Below, one piece after another: positions 16,916-26,987 of a DNA stretch of 64,000 bases. Both the position numbers and the translations under genes were made by a program. The notes below the pieces were generated by a model that did no database searches, was not told where the DNA came from, and worked only from the letters and a program-made list of their open reading frames with translations. Positions within the stretch are counted from its first letter, which is position 1. Each line of letters opens with the position of its first letter. Source of the DNA: Gemmatimonadota bacterium (GTDB lineage: Bacteria > Gemmatimonadota > Gemmatimonadetes > Gemmatimonadales > GWC2-71-9); assembly GCA_003223395.1 (NCBI GenBank), contig QHUZ01000024.1, forward strand, positions 28,094 to 92,093, given 5' to 3'.

Positions 16916-18240
16916 CAGCTCACTCGCACCAGCCGCGCCGCGTACGCGCCGTCGATGCCGTGCCGCTGCGGCAGCGTCTGGAAGTCACCGATCTCCGTGA
17001 GCAGCTCGGCGGGAAGCGACGCGTCACCGCGCGGCGCCCGCGCGAATTCCGGGTTGCGGGTCAAAAAATCTTCCACGATGCGTTCATTCTCCTCGGGCTC
17101 GAGCGAGCACGTTGCGTAGATGAGCAGCCCGCCCCGGCGGACGAGCCGTGCCGCAGCTGCCAGCAGTCTGGCCTGGCGAGACGCCGCACGCGCAAAAACT
17201 GCGGGGTCGAGCCGCCACCGCGCATCGGGATGGCGCCGCATGGTGCCGGTTGCGCTGCACGGCGCGTCCACCAGGACCGCATCGACGCCGCCCGGGACTA
17301 GCGGCGCCGCCTCAAGATCGGCGGCGACGCAACGAATTTCCACTCCCGCACGCCGTGTCGTATCGGCCAGCCGACCCATGCGCTCGTGGCGTGCATCACC
17401 CGCGAGAATCCGTGCACCGCGGGCTTCGAGGGCGACCGCCTTCCCACCGGGCGCGGCGCAGGCGTCGTAAACGAACTCACCGCGCGGAATGGCTGCGAAA
17501 CGGGCAACCAGCGCGTGAGCCGGATCCTGCACTACAAACCCGCCCTCGGTGTAGCCCGGAAGATTCGCGGGATGGGGGACCCGGGACGGGGGACGGGTGG
17601 CCCGCACTTCCAGTCCGGCGTCGAAAGGAGCCCGAGTCGTCTCGATTCCGCCCGCCCTGAGTTCCTCCTCCAGACGTCCCAAACTCCAGCGCGCCGGCTG
17701 CACGATCAACGGTGGTCGCGTGTCATTCCACGCCAGGAGGCGTTTTGTCTCCGGTTTTCCAAAACGATCGATCCAACGCTGAACGAGCCACTCGGGATGA
17801 GTTGGTGACCCGTCCGCCGTCCCTCGTCCCCCGTCCCGATGCAGGTGTCGCAACGTCCGGTTTACATAACCGGTGCTCGCCTCGCCCACAGCCTCTCGGG
17901 CGAGTTCGACGCTCGTCGACACCGCCGCATGCGACGGCACCCGCGTCAACCAGCGCAGCTGGTAGGCGCCGAGGCGCAGCACGTCGTGCAGGCGGGGATC
18001 GGCGCGCTCGAGCTCCAGCGTGCGGTCGAGCTCGCGCTGGCGGCGGAGCACGCCCGCCGACAGCTCGTAGGCGAGCCGGCGGTCACGCTCGGCGAGTCCT
18101 CGGAGGTGGCGATCTCGCGCATCGGTCAGGGGCGCGCCGGCGCGTACGTCGCGGAGAATCTCCAGAGCCGCCCGGCGAGCGGCGGTGGCTTCCTTAATCC
18201 AGCATCCCCCGCGTGGGAGATGACGGCATCGCGACTTCAC
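16915..18240 (-). CDS. rsmB: 16S rRNA (cytosine-967-C5)-methyltransferase
   Basis: N-terminal NusB-like 'AARRAALEILRDVRAGAPLTDA', 'YDACAAPGGKAVALEARG', 'LVDAPCSATGTMRRHPDARW', 'LIYATCSLEPEENE'; start codon uncertain. Confidence 0.9.
   Translation of the reverse strand: MKSRCRHLPRGGCWIKEATAARRAALEILRDVRAGAPLTDARDRHLRGLAERDRRLAYELSAGVLRRQRELDRTLELERADPRLHDVLRLGAYQLRWLTRVPSHAAVSTSVELAREAVGEASTGYVNRTLRHLHRDGGRGTADGSPTHPEWLVQRWIDRFGKPETKRLLAWNDTRPPLIVQPARWSLGRLEEELRAGGIETTRAPFDAGLEVRATRPPSRVPHPANLPGYTEGGFVVQDPAHALVARFAAIPRGEFVYDACAAPGGKAVALEARGARILAGDARHERMGRLADTTRRAGVEIRCVAADLEAAPLVPGGVDAVLVDAPCSATGTMRRHPDARWRLDPAVFARAASRQARLLAAAARLVRRGGLLIYATCSLEPEENERIVEDFLTRNPEFARAPRGDASLPAELLTEIGDFQTLPQRHGIDGAYAARLVRVS
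17569..17600. repeat. G-rich repeat copy A (GGGATGGGGGACCCGGGACGGGGGACGGGTGG) inside rsmB
   Basis: Matches copies B and C in the opposite orientation; G-quadruplex-type pattern. Confidence 0.65.
17808..17840. repeat. G-rich repeat copy B (CCCGTCCGCCGTCCCTCGTCCCCCGTCCCGATG) inside rsmB
   Basis: Reverse complement resembles copy A. Confidence 0.6.
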
Positions 18241-18991
18241 GGCGCGGCATCCGGCCCGCGAGGTAAGCGGCGCGGCCCGCGATCGTCGCCAGCCGCATCG
18301 CCTGCGCCATGGCGACGGGATCCTGGGCGGCGGCGATCGCCGTGTTCATCAGAATCCCGTCCACGCCCTGCTCCATCGTGACGCACGCGTCGGACGCCGT
18401 GCCCACCCCGGCGTCGACGATCACCGGCACATGCAGGCGTCGCTTGATCGTGCGCACGCTGAACGGATTCAGCAGGCCCAGCCCGCTGCCGATCGGCGAG
18501 GCGAGCGGCATCACGGCCGCGCAGCCCGCGTCCTCGAGCCGCAGCGCAGTGACGAGGTCTTCGTTCGTGTAGGCGAGCACCTTGAAGCCTTCCTGGACCA
18601 GCACCTTCGCTGCCTCGAGCAGACCGGCGACGTCGGGGAGCAGCGTCTCTTCGTCGCCGATCACTTCGAGCTTCACGAAGTCGTTGAACCCCGCCTCGCG
18701 CGCGAGTCGCGCATAGCGAATCGCGTCGGCGGCGGTATAGCACCCCGCGGTGTTGGCGAGCAGAAAGATCCTCTTGGGATCGAGGAAGTGCAGGACGCTC
18801 GATTCCTTCGAGCGGTCGAGGTTCACGCGCCGCACGGCGACCGTCACGACCTCGGCACCGGACGCTTCAATCGCGCGCACCATCGTGTCCATGTCGGGAT
18901 ACTTCCCCGTGCCCACCATGAGGCGCGACTGGAACGTGCGCCCGCCGATTTCGAGGGGAGTATCCTGGATTGTCTCAACTGCCGTAGTCAC
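18194..18991 (-). CDS. thiG: Thiazole synthase
   Basis: 'FQSRLMVGTGKYPDMDTM', 'TAGCYTAADAIRYARLAREAG', 'VIVDAGVGTASDACVTMEQGVDGILMNTAIAAA'; GTG start. Confidence 0.95.
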   Translation of the reverse strand: MTTAVETIQDTPLEIGGRTFQSRLMVGTGKYPDMDTMVRAIEASGAEVVTVAVRRVNLDRSKESSVLHFLDPKRIFLLANTAGCYTAADAIRYARLAREAGFNDFVKLEVIGDEETLLPDVAGLLEAAKVLVQEGFKVLAYTNEDLVTALRLEDAGCAAVMPLASPIGSGLGLLNPFSVRTIKRRLHVPVIVDAGVGTASDACVTMEQGVDGILMNTAIAAAQDPVAMAQAMRLATIAGRAAYLAGRMPRREVAMPSSPTRGMLD

Positions 18992-19020
18992 CCGTCCCCC
19001 TTCCCCCGTCCCTCATCCCC
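18991..19020. repeat. G-rich repeat copy C at thiS/thiG junction (CCCGTCCCCCTTCCCCCGTCCCTCATCCCC)
   Basis: Same unit as copies A and B; contains the thiS stop and the thiG upstream region. Confidence 0.65.
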
Positions 19021-19213
19021 CTCCAACAAAATGCACCAGCTCGATGGCGTCGCCTTCGTTCACTGTCACGACCCCCAGCGCGGGTCTGCGCACGATGCGA
19101 CGGTTGTGCTCGACGACCACCGCGCGCGGATCGAGCTCGAGCTGGCTCAGCACATCGAGCAACGACGCCCCGGGGGTGACGCGCTTGTGTTCTCCGTTGA
19201 TTACGACATCCAC
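19013..19213 (-). CDS. thiS: Sulfur carrier protein ThiS
   Basis: 'VVINGEHKRVTPGASLLDVLSQLELDPRAVVVEHNRRIVRR...EGDAIELVHFVGGG' with C-terminal GG; GTG start. Confidence 0.9.
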   Translation of the reverse strand: MDVVINGEHKRVTPGASLLDVLSQLELDPRAVVVEHNRRIVRRPALGVVTVNEGDAIELVHFVGGG

Positions 19214-19815
19214 TCCCGCATCCTCCGCGCAGCCTCGGCCGGCTCGACGTCGTCCCACAGGGCCCGAATCGCCGCGACGCCGTAGGCTCCGCTCTTGCGT
19301 ACCTCGCGCACCCGATCGGCTGTGATGCCGCCGATCGCAATTACCGGAAGTCCGTCAACCGCCGCCGTGATTGCCGTGAGGCGTTGCAGACCCAACGGCG
19401 TGCGTCCCGGATGTGAGGCGGTGGCGAAAACCGGCCCTACAACAAGATAGTCGGCCCCTTCCGTCCTTGCGGCTTCGGCCTCCGCCAAGTCGTGCACCGA
19501 CTTACCGATCCACCACAGTGGATTGAGGGCGCGGGCGGCACTGACGGGGAGACTCCCGTGGCCGAGTTGCACACCGGCCGAGGGGACGGCGAGCGCGACA
19601 TCGAGCCGATCATTGACGACCAGCTGCGACGGCAGGACCGACAGTCGCGACGCCAGCTCATAGTGTTCCAAACCGGTCAGCTCGCGGCCGCGGGCGTGAA
19701 ACGCGAGATCGCTGCCACCGCTCTGAGCGAGTGCGACCGCAATCGCATCGATGTCGGACCGCCGCGCGATCCGCTCGTCGGTGATGGCATGGAGCCGCGG
19801 CAGCGGCGGTCTCAC
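19201..19815 (-). CDS. Thiamine phosphate synthase family protein (ThiE/TenI-like)
   Basis: 'LPRLHAITDERI', 'ADYLVVGPVFATASHPGRTPLG', 'PVIAIGGITADRVREV'. Confidence 0.85.
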   Translation of the reverse strand: MRPPLPRLHAITDERIARRSDIDAIAVALAQSGGSDLAFHARGRELTGLEHYELASRLSVLPSQLVVNDRLDVALAVPSAGVQLGHGSLPVSAARALNPLWWIGKSVHDLAEAEAARTEGADYLVVGPVFATASHPGRTPLGLQRLTAITAAVDGLPVIAIGGITADRVREVRKSGAYGVAAIRALWDDVEPAEAARRMREWMS

Positions 19816-20768
19816 GTGAGCCGGGTGCCGGCTTTTAGACGCGCACCGCGCAGCCAGTCGTCCGTCGTCATGCGGGCCTTGCCCGTCGGCTGCACCTCGA
19901 AAATCTCGACCGTGCCGCCCGCGCTGTCCTTGAACGGGCCCGTGGCGATCACGAGGGAGCCGTCGGTCGAGAGCACCTCACCGGGTGCGCCGGTGCCGGG
20001 GACAGGCGGTTCGGTCACTTTCGGATTGAAGAGCTTGAGCTCCGCGCCGTTCAGCTCGGTCCACGCGCCGGGACGCGGGTCAAGGCCGCGAATCAGACAG
20101 CCGATCGCGTGCGCGTCCTTCGTCCAGTCGATCCGCGCGGTCTCACGCGTCAGCTTCGGCGCGTAGGTCGCACGCGCTTCGTCTTGCGGGACGGGCTGCG
20201 GCGGCTGGGTGCTCTCCATCATCGCCAGCGTTTCGACGACTGCCTGGGCGCCCACTTCTGCCAAATGCGCGGAGAGCTCACCGCCCGTCACATCCGGTTC
20301 GATGCGGTGCGGGATCTGATGCAAAATGGGTCCGGAATCCATCCCGGCGTCGAGCTGGATGATCGTCACGCCCGTGGTTTCGAGGCCGCGAATGATGGCC
20401 CACTCGACGGGCGCCGCACCGCGCAGCCCGGGCAACAACGAGGGATGGACGTTGACCATCCCGCGCGGCGGCAGCTCGAGCAGCTCGGGCTTGAGGATGT
20501 GGCCGTAGGCGACCACTACACCGATGTCGGGCCGCGTAGCGCGGAGGCGCAGCAGGAATGCGCCGTCGGTCGGCTTCTCGGGCTGAAAGACGGTCAGCTC
20601 TTCGGCTTCCGCGGCAACCTTCACGGGGGGAGGGATCAGCTTCGAGCGAGAGCGGCCCTGCGGTGCGTCGGGCTGTGTGACGACGGCGACGACGTCGAAG
20701 CCTTCGCCAACGAGTGCGCGCAGCGACGGCACGGCGAATTCGGGTGTCCCAAAGAACGCCACGCGCAC
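19812..20768 (-). CDS. fmt: Methionyl-tRNA formyltransferase
   Basis: 'MRVAFFGTPEFAVPSLRAL', 'NVHPSLLPGLRGAAPVEWAIIRG', 'TGVTIIQLDAGMDSGPIL'. Confidence 0.95.
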   Translation of the reverse strand: MRVAFFGTPEFAVPSLRALVGEGFDVVAVVTQPDAPQGRSRSKLIPPPVKVAAEAEELTVFQPEKPTDGAFLLRLRATRPDIGVVVAYGHILKPELLELPPRGMVNVHPSLLPGLRGAAPVEWAIIRGLETTGVTIIQLDAGMDSGPILHQIPHRIEPDVTGGELSAHLAEVGAQAVVETLAMMESTQPPQPVPQDEARATYAPKLTRETARIDWTKDAHAIGCLIRGLDPRPGAWTELNGAELKLFNPKVTEPPVPGTGAPGEVLSTDGSLVIATGPFKDSAGGTVEIFEVQPTGKARMTTDDWLRGARLKAGTRLT

Positions 20769-21313
20769 TTACAGCTCACCCGCCGGCTCCGGCGTAACCT
20801 CCTTGAGATATCCGGTCTGTCCTTTGCGCGACTTCTTCCATTTGGACAGCAGCAGGCTGCGCTTGACGGCACTGAGGTGATCGAGGAAGAGAATGCCATC
20901 GAGATGATCGATCTCGTGCTGAATGGCGCGCGCCTTGTAGCCGTGCGCCTCGATGCGGGAACGCTTTCCTTCCTGATCGAGCGCCTCGACGACGACGCGG
21001 AGGGGCCGCGTGACATCGCCAAAGATGTCGGGGATCGACAGGCACCCCTCCTCGGCGGTCTCGTCTTCGTCCCCCCGCTCGACGATGACCGGATTGATGA
21101 GCACCAGCGGCGGCGGGTCCTCCTCGCCGATGTCTACGACGGCGACACGGCGCGCGACGCCGATCTGATTCGCCGCGAGGCCGACGCCTTTCGCGGCGCG
21201 CATCGTTTCGAACAAGTCGTCCACGAGCTGGCGCACGGCGTCATCCACCTGCGTGACCGGCGCCGACTTTTGTCGCAGGACGGGTGAGCCGAGCAGGTGC
21301 AGCAGGCGAACCG

Positions 21314-21317
<4 letters not shown>
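20769..21317 (-). CDS. def: Peptide deformylase
   Basis: 'GVGLAANQIGVARRVAVV', 'EEGCLSIPD', 'IQHEIDHLDGILFLDHL'. Confidence 0.95.
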
Positions 21318-22833
<1,516 letters not shown>

Positions 22834-22844
22834 TTAATCTTAAA

Positions 22845-22893
22845 GGAGATCCTTCGCTCCGCGCGCGTGCCGCGCGCTCCGCTCAGGATGACA
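22845..22893. repeat. Palindromic intergenic repeat (GGAGATCCTTCGCTCCGCGCGCGTGCCGCGCGCTCCGCTCAGGATGACA)
   Basis: ATCCT...AGGAT outer arms and GCGCGCG-TGC-CGCGCGC inner stem between tgt and queA. Confidence 0.6.
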
Positions 22894-22927
22894 AGCCGCT
22901 GGGATCCTGACACGGATCTGCTTGGGA

Positions 22928-23953
22928 CTACACGATCAGCATCGCATCGCCGTAGCTGTAGAAGCGATACCCCTCCTTTACTGCTTCCCGATACGCCTGC
23001 ATCACGAGCTCGTATCCCCCAAACGCGCAGACCAGCATTAACAGCGTCGAGCGGGGCAGGTGGAAGTTCGTGATCAGGTGGTTCACGACTTTGAAACTGT
23101 AAGGCGGGCGAATGAACAGACTCGTCTCGGCGGCGCCGGCGCGCACCTGACCCTGAGCGTCAGCGGCCGACTCGAGTGCACGCACGACCGTGGTCCCCAC
23201 AGCCCAGACCTTCCCCCGGTTGTGATTGATCCCGCTCGCGGCGCCCGGTGCAATCTCGTACGCCTCCGGATGCATCGTGTGCGCCGTCAGATCGTCCGTT
23301 TCCACCGGCTTGAACGTCCCCGGACCGACGTGCAGGTCGAGCGCGGTAACGAGAATGCGTCGCTCGTGAATCTGCGCTAACAATTCCGTCGTGAAATGCA
23401 GGCCTGCCGTCGGGGCGGCGACGCTGCCGTCGTGCGTCGCATAGACCGTCTGATAGCGATCCTGGTCGGCTTTCGTGGGAGCGCGCTTGATGTAGGGCGG
23501 CAGCGGAACCTCGCCGTACTTGGCGAGCGTCGCGCGCGCGTCGAGCGCTCCGACAAAACGTACGCGCCGAAGTCCGCCGCCCAGGACCTCGACGATCTCG
23601 GCGGCGCTGTCGCTGCCGAATGTGACGCGCCGGCCAGGTTTGAGTTTGCCACCGGGATGCACCATCGCGAGCCACACCCGGTCCCCGGCTTCCCGCACGA
23701 CGAGAAATTCGGCGTCTTGTCCACCTTCTCGCTTGCCGCGTAACCGAGCCGGTATGACGCGAGATGTATTGATGACCAGCAGGTCGCCGGGAGGGATCAG
23801 CTCGAGCAGGTCGCCAAAATGGAGGTGTCGCGTTTCTCCGGTCGCGCGATCCAGGACGAGCAATCGGCTCGCAGAGCGGTCTGGAAGTGGATGCTGAGCG
23901 ATCTGCGAGCTGGGGAGGTCGTACTCGAAGTCTGAGAGGCGGTTACCCGTCAA
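22928..23953 (-). CDS. queA: S-adenosylmethionine:tRNA ribosyltransferase-isomerase
   Basis: '[31 protein letters not shown]', '[12 protein letters not shown]', '[11 protein letters not shown]', '[11 protein letters not shown]', '[21 protein letters not shown]'; TTG start inferred. Confidence 0.93.
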   Translation of the reverse strand: MTGNRLSDFEYDLPSSQIAQHPLPDRSASRLLVLDRATGETRHLHFGDLLELIPPGDLLVINTSRVIPARLRGKREGGQDAEFLVVREAGDRVWLAMVHPGGKLKPGRRVTFGSDSAAEIVEVLGGGLRRVRFVGALDARATLAKYGEVPLPPYIKRAPTKADQDRYQTVYATHDGSVAAPTAGLHFTTELLAQIHERRILVTALDLHVGPGTFKPVETDDLTAHTMHPEAYEIAPGAASGINHNRGKVWAVGTTVVRALESAADAQGQVRAGAAETSLFIRPPYSFKVVNHLITNFHLPRSTLLMLVCAFGGYELVMQAYREAVKEGYRFYSYGDAMLIV

Positions 23954-24974
23954 AGATGCTTGCTTGTTCTGCGGATTTGGGCGGCACAAATCCAAAATGC
24001 CGATACGCTGCCGGCGTCGCGACGCGCCCTCGCGGTGTGCGCGCCAGAAATCCCTGTTGCATCAAGAAGGGCTCGTACACCTCCTCGAGCGTCCCCGGGT
24101 CTTCGCCGACCGCCGCGGCGACGGTCTGCACCCCGACGGGGCCGCCGTCGAACATTTCGATGATGGCCTTGAGGATGCGGGCGTCCATATCGTCGAGGCC
24201 GAACTCATCGACGTCGAGCCGCTTCAGCGCCTCGCCGGCCACGGCCGCGGTGATCTTGCCGCCGGCGCGGACCTGCGCGTAGTCGCGCACCCGCTTGAGC
24301 AGCCGGTTCGCGACGCGCGGTGTGCCGCGGCTGCGGCGCGCGATCTCCGCGACGCCCGCCGCGTCCGCTGCAACACCCAGAATGCCGGCCGAGCGGGTGA
24401 TGATCTGGACGAGATCGTCGGGCGGATAGTAGTGCAGGCGTTCGACCAACCCGAAGCGGGCGCGCAGCGGCGGCGTCAGCAGGCCGAACCGCGTCGTGGC
24501 GCCGATCAGCGTGAATCGCTCCAGCTGCATCGGCAACGTCTGGGCGTGTGGCCCGTCGGCGATGCGCACGTCCACCCGGAACTCCTCCATCGCCGGGTAG
24601 AGAAACTCTTCAAGCGCCGGCCGCAGGCGGTGCACTTCATCTATGAAGAGGATGTCGCCGGCCTTCAGCCCGGTGAGCATGCCGACGAGGTCGCCCGGAC
24701 GCTCGAGCACGGGGCCGGACGTGGTGCGGATGTTCACGTCCAGCTCCTTCGCCATGAGCAGCGCCAACGTCGTCTTGCCGAGTCCCGGCGGGCCGAAGAA
24801 GAGCACGTGATCGAGCGGCTCGTTGCGCTGCTTGGCCGCGTCGATCGCGATCTGGAGCGACTCCTTGACCTTGGCCTGACCGACGAACTCATCGAGCCGC
24901 GACGGCCGCAGCGCCGCGTCGGTGAGCCGTTCGTTCTCGAGCGCTTCGGGGGTCGTTATTTCCGCGCGAGCCAT
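23943..24974 (-). CDS. ruvB: Holliday junction branch migration helicase RuvB
   Basis: '[19 protein letters not shown]', '[16 protein letters not shown]', 'LFIDEVHRL', '[18 protein letters not shown]'. Confidence 0.96.
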   Translation of the reverse strand: MARAEITTPEALENERLTDAALRPSRLDEFVGQAKVKESLQIAIDAAKQRNEPLDHVLFFGPPGLGKTTLALLMAKELDVNIRTTSGPVLERPGDLVGMLTGLKAGDILFIDEVHRLRPALEEFLYPAMEEFRVDVRIADGPHAQTLPMQLERFTLIGATTRFGLLTPPLRARFGLVERLHYYPPDDLVQIITRSAGILGVAADAAGVAEIARRSRGTPRVANRLLKRVRDYAQVRAGGKITAAVAGEALKRLDVDEFGLDDMDARILKAIIEMFDGGPVGVQTVAAAVGEDPGTLEEVYEPFLMQQGFLARTPRGRVATPAAYRHFGFVPPKSAEQASIFDG

Positions 24975-25141
24975 GAACGCCAGCGGACCGGCCGAGCTTC
25001 GGCCTCGATAATGTGCGGGGTGTGGCACTGCAGACAGCTGTCCTCGGCCTTCGTGGTGCCCGCGGGCACGAGGCGCCGGTTGGTCGAGCCACAGCGGACG
25101 CAGATCCACTCAGCGGTGATCTCGGCGGGAATCGCTGTCAT
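24956..25141 (-). CDS. Small zinc-ribbon protein between ruvA and ruvB
   Basis: 61 aa; '[32 protein letters not shown]'; overlaps ruvA 3' end by 4 bp and ruvB start by 19 bp. Confidence 0.65.
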   Translation of the reverse strand: MTAIPAEITAEWICVRCGSTNRRLVPAGTTKAEDSCLQCHTPHIIEAEARPVRWRSWLARK

Positions 25142-25728
25142 CGTGTCGTGAGGATCTGCAGCGCGCGCCGCACCAGGGTCTCCGTCTCCGTCTCCGTTCC
25201 GTTGCCCGCGAGCGCCTGACGAATCGCGCGGTCTGCTTCGGGTACCCCGTATCCCAGCCGCTCGAGCGCCTTGAGCGCGGCTTCGGCACCGGCGGGGACC
25301 GCAATGGCCGGTACTTCGGTGAAGTCTTCGACTTTTTCCCCCAGCTCGAGGGCGAGGCGCTCGGCGGTCTTGCGCCCGATCCCGCTGACCGACGAGAGCA
25401 ACGCGATGTTCTTCTCGCGCAGCGCGCGCGCGCCGCGCTCCACGCCGAGCGCCGACAGCAGCGCGATGCCGATCTTGGGGCCGACGCCGCTGACGCTCGT
25501 GAGGCGCTGGAAAAAGCGCCGCTCGGCGTCATCGAGGAATCCGTACAGCGCCCAGCCGTCCTCGCGCACGACCAGCTCGGTCGACAGCGTGATCTCGGCG
25601 CCCGTCGCCGGCAAGCGCTCCATCACGCCGAGCGGCACGACGACCTCATAGCCGACGCCCCCGGCCGTCTCGACGACGACTCGGTCGGCGGATTTTGTCG
25701 CCAGCCTCCCACGCACATGCGCAATCAT
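25138..25728 (-). CDS. ruvA: Holliday junction DNA helicase RuvA
   Basis: 'MIAHVRGRLATKSADRVVVETAGGVGYEV', 'LTSVSGVGPKIGIALLSAL', 'SSVSGIGRKTAERLALEL'. Confidence 0.95.
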   Translation of the reverse strand: MIAHVRGRLATKSADRVVVETAGGVGYEVVVPLGVMERLPATGAEITLSTELVVREDGWALYGFLDDAERRFFQRLTSVSGVGPKIGIALLSALGVERGARALREKNIALLSSVSGIGRKTAERLALELGEKVEDFTEVPAIAVPAGAEAALKALERLGYGVPEADRAIRQALAGNGTETETETLVRRALQILTTR

Positions 25729-26201
25729 GAGCGAATGATATAGGTCAGCGCCACGGCAACTCCATCGGCGGCGTCGGCCGGCTTCGGTGCGTGCTTGAGA
25801 TGCAGCAGGCGAGCCACCATGGCCGCCACCTGCGACTTTGGCGCGCCGCCGGCGCCGACCACGGTCTTCTTGATCATGGCCGGTGCATACTGGGCGATAT
25901 CGAGCTCCGCTTGCTGCGCTGCCAGCAAGATGACTCCTCGTGCATGCCCAAGGACGAGTGTCGTACGGACGTTCTTATGATAGAAGGCATCCTCGAGGGC
26001 GAGCACCGCTGGCTGGTGGCGGCGAATGAGCAGCGCGATTTCGTGGTGAAGCTCTGCGAGACGGTGGGGAAGCGAGTTGTTCCGACCAAACCGCAAAACC
26101 CCACACTCGACAAGTCGCCCCATCCCGGGAGTTCCGTTCCCCGTTTCGATCACGCCGTAGCCGGTGATCGCCGTACCGGGGTCGACGCCCAGGACCCTCA
26201 C
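25725..26201 (-). CDS. ruvC: Holliday junction resolvase RuvC
   Basis: 'MRVLGVDPGTAITGYGVIE', 'LALEDAFYHKNVRTTLVLGHARGVILLAA', 'DAADGVAVALTY'. Confidence 0.95.
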   Translation of the reverse strand: MRVLGVDPGTAITGYGVIETGNGTPGMGRLVECGVLRFGRNNSLPHRLAELHHEIALLIRRHQPAVLALEDAFYHKNVRTTLVLGHARGVILLAAQQAELDIAQYAPAMIKKTVVGAGGAPKSQVAAMVARLLHLKHAPKPADAADGVAVALTYIIRS

Positions 26202-26202
26202 G

Positions 26203-26949
26203 TCATCCCGTCACCGCCGCCATCGCCTCGGCGTCGATGTCGAAGTTGGAAAAGACCTTCGCGACGTCGTCCATCTCCTCGAGGCCCTCGACGAGCTGCA
26301 GCAGCCGCTTGGCATCGCTGCCCTCGACCTTCACCGTGTTCTTCGGAACCATCGCGATCTCGGCGCTCTGGACCGGCAGCTTCTTGGCGCGCAGCGCCTG
26401 GTCGATCGCGTGCAGCTGTGTGGGCGGCGTCGTAATCACGTAGATGTCGCCCTCTTTCTGCATGTCGTCGGCGCCGGCATCGACCGCCACCTCCATCGTC
26501 GCGTCCTCGCTCGCTTTGCCGTCCACCACGATCTGGCCCTTGCGGTCGAACATCCATGCGACGGCATTGCTGGCCGCGAGATTCGCGCCATGGCGTTGGA
26601 AGACGTTACGGATCTCGGCGACGGTGCGGTTGGGGTTGTCCGTCGTGGCCTGAATGAGGAGCGCCGCGCCCCCAGGCCCGTAGCCCTCGTACGTGACCTC
26701 TTCGTAGGTCACGCCTTCCAGCTCGCCTGTTCCCTTCTTGATCGCGCGATCGATGTTGTCGGCCGGCATGTTCTCGGCCTTGGCGGCGTCGATGGCGGTG
26801 CGGAGCCGGGCGTTGCCGCCGGGATCGCCGCCGCCAGCCTTGGCGGCGATCGTGATTTCACGAATCAGACGCGTGAACACCGCACCGCGCTTCTGATCGG
26901 TGACCGCTTTCTTCCGCTTGATCTGTTTCCATTTACTGTGACCAGCCAT
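26203..26949 (-). CDS. yebC: YebC/PmpR family transcriptional/translation regulator
   Basis: 'MAGHSKWKQIKRKKAVTDQKRGAVFTRLIREI', 'ENMPADNIDRAIKKGTGELEGVTYEEVTYEGYGPGG'. Confidence 0.95.
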   Translation of the reverse strand: MAGHSKWKQIKRKKAVTDQKRGAVFTRLIREITIAAKAGGGDPGGNARLRTAIDAAKAENMPADNIDRAIKKGTGELEGVTYEEVTYEGYGPGGAALLIQATTDNPNRTVAEIRNVFQRHGANLAASNAVAWMFDRKGQIVVDGKASEDATMEVAVDAGADDMQKEGDIYVITTPPTQLHAIDQALRAKKLPVQSAEIAMVPKNTVKVEGSDAKRLLQLVEGLEEMDDVAKVFSNFDIDAEAMAAVTG

Positions 26950-26987
26950 ATCTGCTCCCCACTCCCAACTCCAGCTCCCAAGTTACA

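Noticed and set aside
17569-19020. Possible CRISPR-like array from the three G-rich repeats
   Set aside because: Repeats are imperfect, in mixed orientation, irregularly spaced (about 0.2 and 1.2 kb) and lie in coding DNA; no spacers or cas genes.
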